A stretch of DNA of 55,313 nt. Origin: Spirochaetaceae bacterium UBA6089 (lineage in GTDB: Bacteria; Spirochaetota; Spirochaetia; Treponematales; Rectinemataceae). Numbering within the stretch: the first letter of the stretch is position 1; each line of letters begins with the position of its first letter. The notes under the pieces were generated by a model. It saw nothing but the letters and a program-made list of their open reading frames with translations. It had not been told where the DNA came from and ran no database searches. The translations under genes were made by a program, and so were the position numbers. The stretch lies in the NCBI GenBank assembly GCA_002435985.1, contig DIXD01000112.1:1-55313 (forward strand), read 5' to 3'. Positions 51,704 through 55,313 of this stretch are shown piece after piece.

Positions 51704-51756
51704 TAAAAAAGGAGCGGATGTTCTCGGACTGCGCTGTTCGATGACCGTCCGCTCCT
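51704..51756 (-). terminator. Terminator between livK and livH
   Basis: On the minus strand AGGAGCGGA pairs with TCCGCTCCT (9 perfect pairs, 51748-51756 with 51710-51718), followed by six T residues. It would stop most transcripts after livK and leave the permease genes to read-through. Confidence 0.8.
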
Positions 51757-51769
51757 CGCTTTGACGTTC

Positions 51770-51836
51770 GATAGTGCGGATGAACCTGCGTTTACGAAAC
51801 ACCAGTTCATCCGTCCGCAACAATCCTTACACTATC
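51770..51836. repeat. Nested inverted repeats at the livK 3' end
   Basis: GATAGTG (51770-51776) matches CACTATC (51830-51836) outside, and GGATGAAC (51778-51785) matches GTTCATCC (51805-51812) inside. The outer arm includes the last bases of livK. This could stabilise the livK mRNA 3' end. Confidence 0.55.
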
Positions 51837-52986
51837 AGTAAGGTTCCACTGTTGTCATGTAGACGAACTTGCCGTCTTTTACTGTCTTGATGACCGCGCT
51901 CTTCACGGCGTCGCCATCCTCGTTGAGGGAGATCATGCCGGTCGCGCCCGGATAGTCCTTCGTCACTGCAATCGCCTCGCGGATCTTCTCCTTATCGAGG
52001 CTCCCTGCGCGCTGAATCGCATCGCGGGCCACGAGGTAGCCATCGAAGCCGAGCGCGGTGACCGCAGCTGGTTCCTTGTTGTATTTCTTGCGATATTCAT
52101 CGAGGAAGACCTTGGAGGTCTCGGTGATCGGCGTCTCGGTCGCAAAGAAGGTCGAGAACACAACCCCTTCGACGGCCTCTTTCCCTACGTCGATGAATTC
52201 AGGAGTCTCCCAGGTATCGCCGCCCAGGAAGGGAACGGTAATACCGAGTTCTTTGGCCTGCTTGATGATGAGCGCACTTTCGGTGTAATTGCCCGGCGCG
52301 AAGATGACATCGGGTCTGAATTTCTTCACTTCAGTCAGCTGTGCAGAGAAGTCGGTGTCGCCGGTATTGTAGTTGAGCTCGGCCAGAATCGCATTTTCGT
52401 CACCGGTGAGCTGCTTGAAGGCATCGGCAAAGAATTTCGCAAGGCCCACGGAATAGTCGTTCGACACTTCGCGGATGATGACCGCTTTTTTGGCTCCCAG
52501 GTCTTTGAACGCATAGTTCGCCATGACCGTGCCCTGGAAGGGATCGATGAAGCAGACGCGGAAGTAATACTCGTTGTCTTTCGTGACGAGCGGGTTGGTG
52601 CACGAAAGGCCGACGGCCGACACCTTCGCGTTCTTGACGATGGGGCCTGCAGCCATTGAGAGTGAAGAGCCCCACGAACCGAGCACGACATTGACCTTGT
52701 CCTTGTCCACAAGACGCTGTGCGGCATTGGCCGCCTCGACTTTGTCGGACTTATTGTCGGCGATCACAAGCTCGATCTTGTATTCCTTATCGCCAACCTG
52801 CACCGTCGGATACAGTTCGTTGGCGAGCTTGATGCCCTCCACTTCGAGCGCGCCACCGCCGGCATTGGCACCTGTCAACGGCTCGAATACACCGAATTTG
52901 ACGGTTTCGGGAGCCGCAGGTCCACATGCGACGATCAGTGCGGCGATCCCGACGACGAGCAGCACAGTTACTACTGCTTTCTTCAT
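51835..52986 (-). CDS. livK: Branched-chain amino acid ABC transporter substrate-binding lipoprotein
   Basis: The 383-residue product is a periplasmic binding protein of the Leu/Ile/Val type. It has a hydrophobic signal segment and lipobox ALIVAC (cysteine about residue 21), so it is lipid-anchored. FGVFEPLTGANAGGG, VVLGSWGSSLSMAAGPI, FFRVC-like and VSNDYSVGLAKFF blocks mark the family. It captures the amino acid for LivHMGF. AGGAGG precedes the ATG. A strong promoter and a downstream terminator suit high expression. Confidence 0.93.
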   Translation of the reverse strand: MKKAVVTVLLVVGIAALIVACGPAAPETVKFGVFEPLTGANAGGGALEVEGIKLANELYPTVQVGDKEYKIELVIADNKSDKVEAANAAQRLVDKDKVNVVLGSWGSSLSMAAGPIVKNAKVSAVGLSCTNPLVTKDNEYYFRVCFIDPFQGTVMANYAFKDLGAKKAVIIREVSNDYSVGLAKFFADAFKQLTGDENAILAELNYNTGDTDFSAQLTEVKKFRPDVIFAPGNYTESALIIKQAKELGITVPFLGGDTWETPEFIDVGKEAVEGVVFSTFFATETPITETSKVFLDEYRKKYNKEPAAVTALGFDGYLVARDAIQRAGSLDKEKIREAIAVTKDYPGATGMISLNEDGDAVKSAVIKTVKDGKFVYMTTVEPY

Positions 52987-53032
52987 GAATACCTCCTATG
53001 TGTCCATTTCAAATATTGATAGGACCTTTTGA

Positions 53033-53061
53033 ATGGTAGAACGCAACTGACGTTCTGTCAA
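53033..53061 (-). promoter_or_regulatory. Promoter of livK with palindrome in the spacer
   Basis: On the minus strand TTGACA (53056-53061) and TACCAT (53033-53038) are 17 bases apart. The whole spacer is GAACG-7 bases-CGTTC, a perfect 5-base-arm palindrome, which could be an operator. The leader is about 40 bases. Confidence 0.7.
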
Positions 53062-53127
53062 ATACATTTTACACGATTTGTACGGTAAATAAAAGCGGAC
53101 GCCATGTCACGCACAGACCTCCCTGAG

Positions 53128-53156
53128 TTGCATACAAAAGGATGACATGATTTAAT
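53128..53156 (+). promoter_or_regulatory. Putative promoter of the FAD oxidoreductase gene
   Basis: TTGCAT (53128-53133) and TTTAAT (53151-53156) are 17 bases apart; the leader is about 35 bases. It is divergent from the livK promoter. Confidence 0.5.
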
Positions 53157-53197
53157 GAGTGCTTGTTTTGAACACACTGAGGCAAGGAGATTCTCGC

Positions 53198-54478
53198 ATG
53201 GAACGCTTTGATGTCGTCGTCGTGGGGACAGGCCCGGCCGGTCTCGGTGTCGCCTTTGAACTCCTCGGGCAAAAACCATCTTTGCGCATCGTGCTGCTCG
53301 ATAAACTTCAGGTTTCCTCGGGGGGGCTTCGCAACGACTGCAAAATGAATTTTACCTGGCCGATCGGCTTTCCTCTCGAATGCTGGGATGAAACGCGCGG
53401 TAACTTCTACTTACAGCGCGTCGAGGATTTTTTGCAGCCGACCATCATGAAAAAGCACAACATCGACATCTATGCAAAACGTGCCGAGAAGATAGGAGTG
53501 AAGCTCCTCGACGTGCGCCAGGCTCATCTCGGCACCGATGGAGGGCTTGCGCTCATCAAGAATCTGACTGCAAGGCTTCGAGAGATGGGGGCCGAAATCA
53601 GCCTCGGCGAAGAGATGCTCAGCGTCGAACAGGCTTCAAAGACCGTGGTGACCGACAAACGGTCGCTCCAGTACGACTCCCTCGTCGTCGCGCCGGGGAG
53701 GGGAGGCTTTGCCTTTCTCCAGCGCCTTATGAAAGACTTGAACGTCGAGTACCACGACAATATCGTGGACATCGGCATTCGTATAGAGACCCGCGAAGAA
53801 CACTACCCCATCGTGCATGATTACTACGATCCTAAATTTATCTTTCCCAAAAAGACGCGCACATTCTGCACGAACTCGCGCTCCGCTCACGTCGTCCAGG
53901 AGCGCTACGGCGACAAAAAGACAGGATACTGGTATTCCGTGAATGGGCACGCGTGGTCTGAACGACACCCTCCTAACGGTCTTGTGAATTTTGCGATTCT
54001 GAAGACCGTGACGCTGACGCAGCCGCTCGCCTCAGGCCACGAATACGCCCAAATGCTGGGGCGTATGGCGGCACTCTTGGGGGGCGGAAGACCGATTATG
54101 CAGCGGATCGGCGATTTTCGTCTGGGCAAGAGGTCGTTCGCCGAGTCGTTTACCGGCGATCTCTACGATTTTCATCCGACCCTTCCGAGCTGCACCACCG
54201 GCGACATAGGGCTCTGCATGCCCGCAAAGACTATGCGTGCCATCTGGAATGCGCTCAAGCTGCTCGATACCATAGTGCCAGGTGTCATGCATCCTTCGAC
54301 CATCATGTACTATCCCGAAATAAAGCTCTACGCGAATCGGCCCGCATTTATCGATGAATTCTTTCAGGTGCTGCCCGGAATCTATTTTGCCGGCGACGGG
54401 GCGGGCACGAGCCGCGGCATTACGGCGGCGTGGGCGTCGGGACTGAGGGTTGCGGACGGCATTCTGAAATCCTCATAG
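53198..54478 (+). CDS. FAD-dependent oxidoreductase (COG2509-like)
   Basis: The 426-residue product begins with the dinucleotide-binding motif DVVVVGTGPAGLGVAFEL. DSLVVAPGRGGFAFLQRL is a second FAD-contact region, and GIYFAGDGAGTSRGITAAWASGLRVADGI is the C-terminal FAD-binding block. This layout is like the uncharacterised FAD-dependent dehydrogenases of COG2509. Substrate and electron acceptor are unknown. AAGGAG precedes the ATG at 53198. Its stop is 16 bases before the transporter gene. Confidence 0.85.
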   Translation: MERFDVVVVGTGPAGLGVAFELLGQKPSLRIVLLDKLQVSSGGLRNDCKMNFTWPIGFPLECWDETRGNFYLQRVEDFLQPTIMKKHNIDIYAKRAEKIGVKLLDVRQAHLGTDGGLALIKNLTARLREMGAEISLGEEMLSVEQASKTVVTDKRSLQYDSLVVAPGRGGFAFLQRLMKDLNVEYHDNIVDIGIRIETREEHYPIVHDYYDPKFIFPKKTRTFCTNSRSAHVVQERYGDKKTGYWYSVNGHAWSERHPPNGLVNFAILKTVTLTQPLASGHEYAQMLGRMAALLGGGRPIMQRIGDFRLGKRSFAESFTGDLYDFHPTLPSCTTGDIGLCMPAKTMRAIWNALKLLDTIVPGVMHPSTIMYYPEIKLYANRPAFIDEFFQVLPGIYFAGDGAGTSRGITAAWASGLRVADGILKSS

Positions 54479-54494
54479 GCAAGGCGGAGTTACT

Positions 54495-55313
54495 ATGGAA
54501 AATCGAACGTCCATAATTCGGAAAGCGAGCTGGATCGCCTTCGGCGGAAATCTTATCTTGGCTTTTTCAAAGATCTTTATCGGTATTCTGTCCACCAGCT
54601 TAGCCGTGCTCTCCGACGGCATCGATTCCGCCACCGACGTGCTCATCGCTGCGATGACACTCATCGCCGCGAAACTCACCTCAAAACCAGGAGATCGGGA
54701 GCACCCCTACGGCCACGGCCGGATCGAGACGGTGACGACGGCGATCATCTCGTTCATTCTCTTTTTCGCCGGGTCCCAGATTCTTTTCAAGGCCATAGGC
54801 GGAATCATCTCCGGCGTCCCCGAAGAGCTCCCTTCTACCATGGCGATATGGGTGACAACCGCCTCGATAATAGGCAAGCTCGCCCTCTCCTGGAGCCAGT
54901 TTCATTTCGGCAAGAAAAGCGGTTCGCCCATGCTCATCGCAAACGCCAAAAACATGCGGGGGGACGTAGTCACTTCGACGGCTGTCCTTGTCGGGCTCGG
55001 CCTTACGTACCTCACGGGCTTAGCGGTGATGGACGAAATTTTGGGCGCCCTCGTTGCCCTGTGGATTCTGAAAAACGCGGTAGAAATTTTCATGGAAGCC
55101 AACACCGAACTCATGGACGGCACGAACAACCGTGAACCCTACAGGGAAATTTTTGCGGCGATCGCCAAAGTGCCCTTGGTCGATAACCCCCATAGGGTAC
55201 GTCTCCGCAGGATCGGCTCGATGCTCATCATCGACCTCGACATAGAAGTCGATCCCGCTATGACGGTCTACGAATCCCACAAAATCGCCCTGAATGTGGA
55301 AAGGGCCATTAAA
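54495..55313 (+). CDS. Cation diffusion facilitator transporter (truncated by window edge)
   Basis: The first 273 codons of a CDF-family metal exporter are present. SLAVLSDGIDSATDVLIAAMTLIAAK carries metal-binding aspartates, and HPYGHGRIETVTTAIISF is the diagnostic HP(Y/F)GHGR block. NAKNMRGDVVTSTAVLVGLGL supplies the second set, here N and D in place of the usual H and D. The C-terminal cytoplasmic domain starts at about residue 215 and is incomplete. The N-and-D arrangement is seen in some Mn or Fe transporters, but the metal cannot be told. GGAG lies 6 bases before the ATG. Confidence 0.88.
   Translation, partial: MENRTSIIRKASWIAFGGNLILAFSKIFIGILSTSLAVLSDGIDSATDVLIAAMTLIAAKLTSKPGDREHPYGHGRIETVTTAIISFILFFAGSQILFKAIGGIISGVPEELPSTMAIWVTTASIIGKLALSWSQFHFGKKSGSPMLIANAKNMRGDVVTSTAVLVGLGLTYLTGLAVMDEILGALVALWILKNAVEIFMEANTELMDGTNNREPYREIFAAIAKVPLVDNPHRVRLRRIGSMLIIDLDIEVDPAMTVYESHKIALNVERAIK

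Overview
The window reads as a chromosomal segment of a free-living spirochaete or close relative. It is moderately GC-rich and rich in TCGA-type tetramers. This is inferred from gene content: a DUF4954 beta-helix protein, an extra EF-G of the type spirochaetes carry beside their main translocase, large uncharacterised proteins, and a succinylase-type lysine pathway. Genes are closely packed on both strands. No insertion sequence, prophage, CRISPR array or rRNA was seen. Both edges cut genes: a CoA-acylating aldehyde dehydrogenase on the left and a cation-efflux transporter on the right.

Layout. 1-985: partial aldehyde dehydrogenase and a tRNA-Cys with its own promoter and terminator. 1.0-5.6 kb (minus): yajC-secD-secF protein export and a carbamate kinase. 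5.7-8.7 kb (plus): ispH, udk, msrA, thpR and a 46-residue ORF. 8.7-13.0 kb (minus): a lipid-kinase-like protein and a large sensor kinase with a C-terminal acyltransferase-like domain. 13.6-17.2 kb (minus): tonB, exbD, exbB, purB. 17.3-28.3 kb: ssb, an IclR regulator with a clear operator, a U32-family protein, EF-G, a DUF4954 protein and urocanase. 28.4-33.0 kb: thioredoxin, a malate/lactate dehydrogenase and an uncharacterised 921-residue membrane protein. 33.2-38.6 kb (minus): a serine operon (DUF1015-serA-serC), then nif3-lspA-orf91 preceded by a candidate small RNA or attenuator. 38.9-40.4 kb (plus): two linked uncharacterised proteins. 40.4-46.6 kb (minus): asd-lysC-dapB-dapA-dapD-proC behind a lysine riboswitch. 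46.7-48.2 kb: a serine-hydrolase-like membrane protein without its catalytic residues. 48.2-53.0 kb (minus): a complete branched-chain amino acid ABC importer, livK-H-M-G-F. 53.2-55.3 kb (plus): a FAD-dependent oxidoreductase and the truncated transporter.

How the genes fit together. The asd-to-dapD cluster carries aspartate to N-succinyl-L,L-2-amino-6-oxopimelate, towards diaminopimelate and lysine. Its mRNA leader has an L-box aptamer and a hairpin that could hide the asd ribosome-binding site. The serine genes make phosphoserine from glycolytic 3-phosphoglycerate. SecD, SecF and YajC form the accessory complex of the Sec translocon.

The most interesting points are: (1) at least eight genes whose -10 box sits 6-10 bases before the start codon with no Shine-Dalgarno sequence, suggesting common leaderless transcription; (2) a compact RNA element with an anti-Shine-Dalgarno loop before nif3-lspA; (3) the kinase-acyltransferase fusion; (4) the PHP-like 921-residue membrane protein; (5) the catalytically dead serine-hydrolase homologue; (6) the lysine riboswitch. 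All calls come from reading the sequence by eye; no database search was run.
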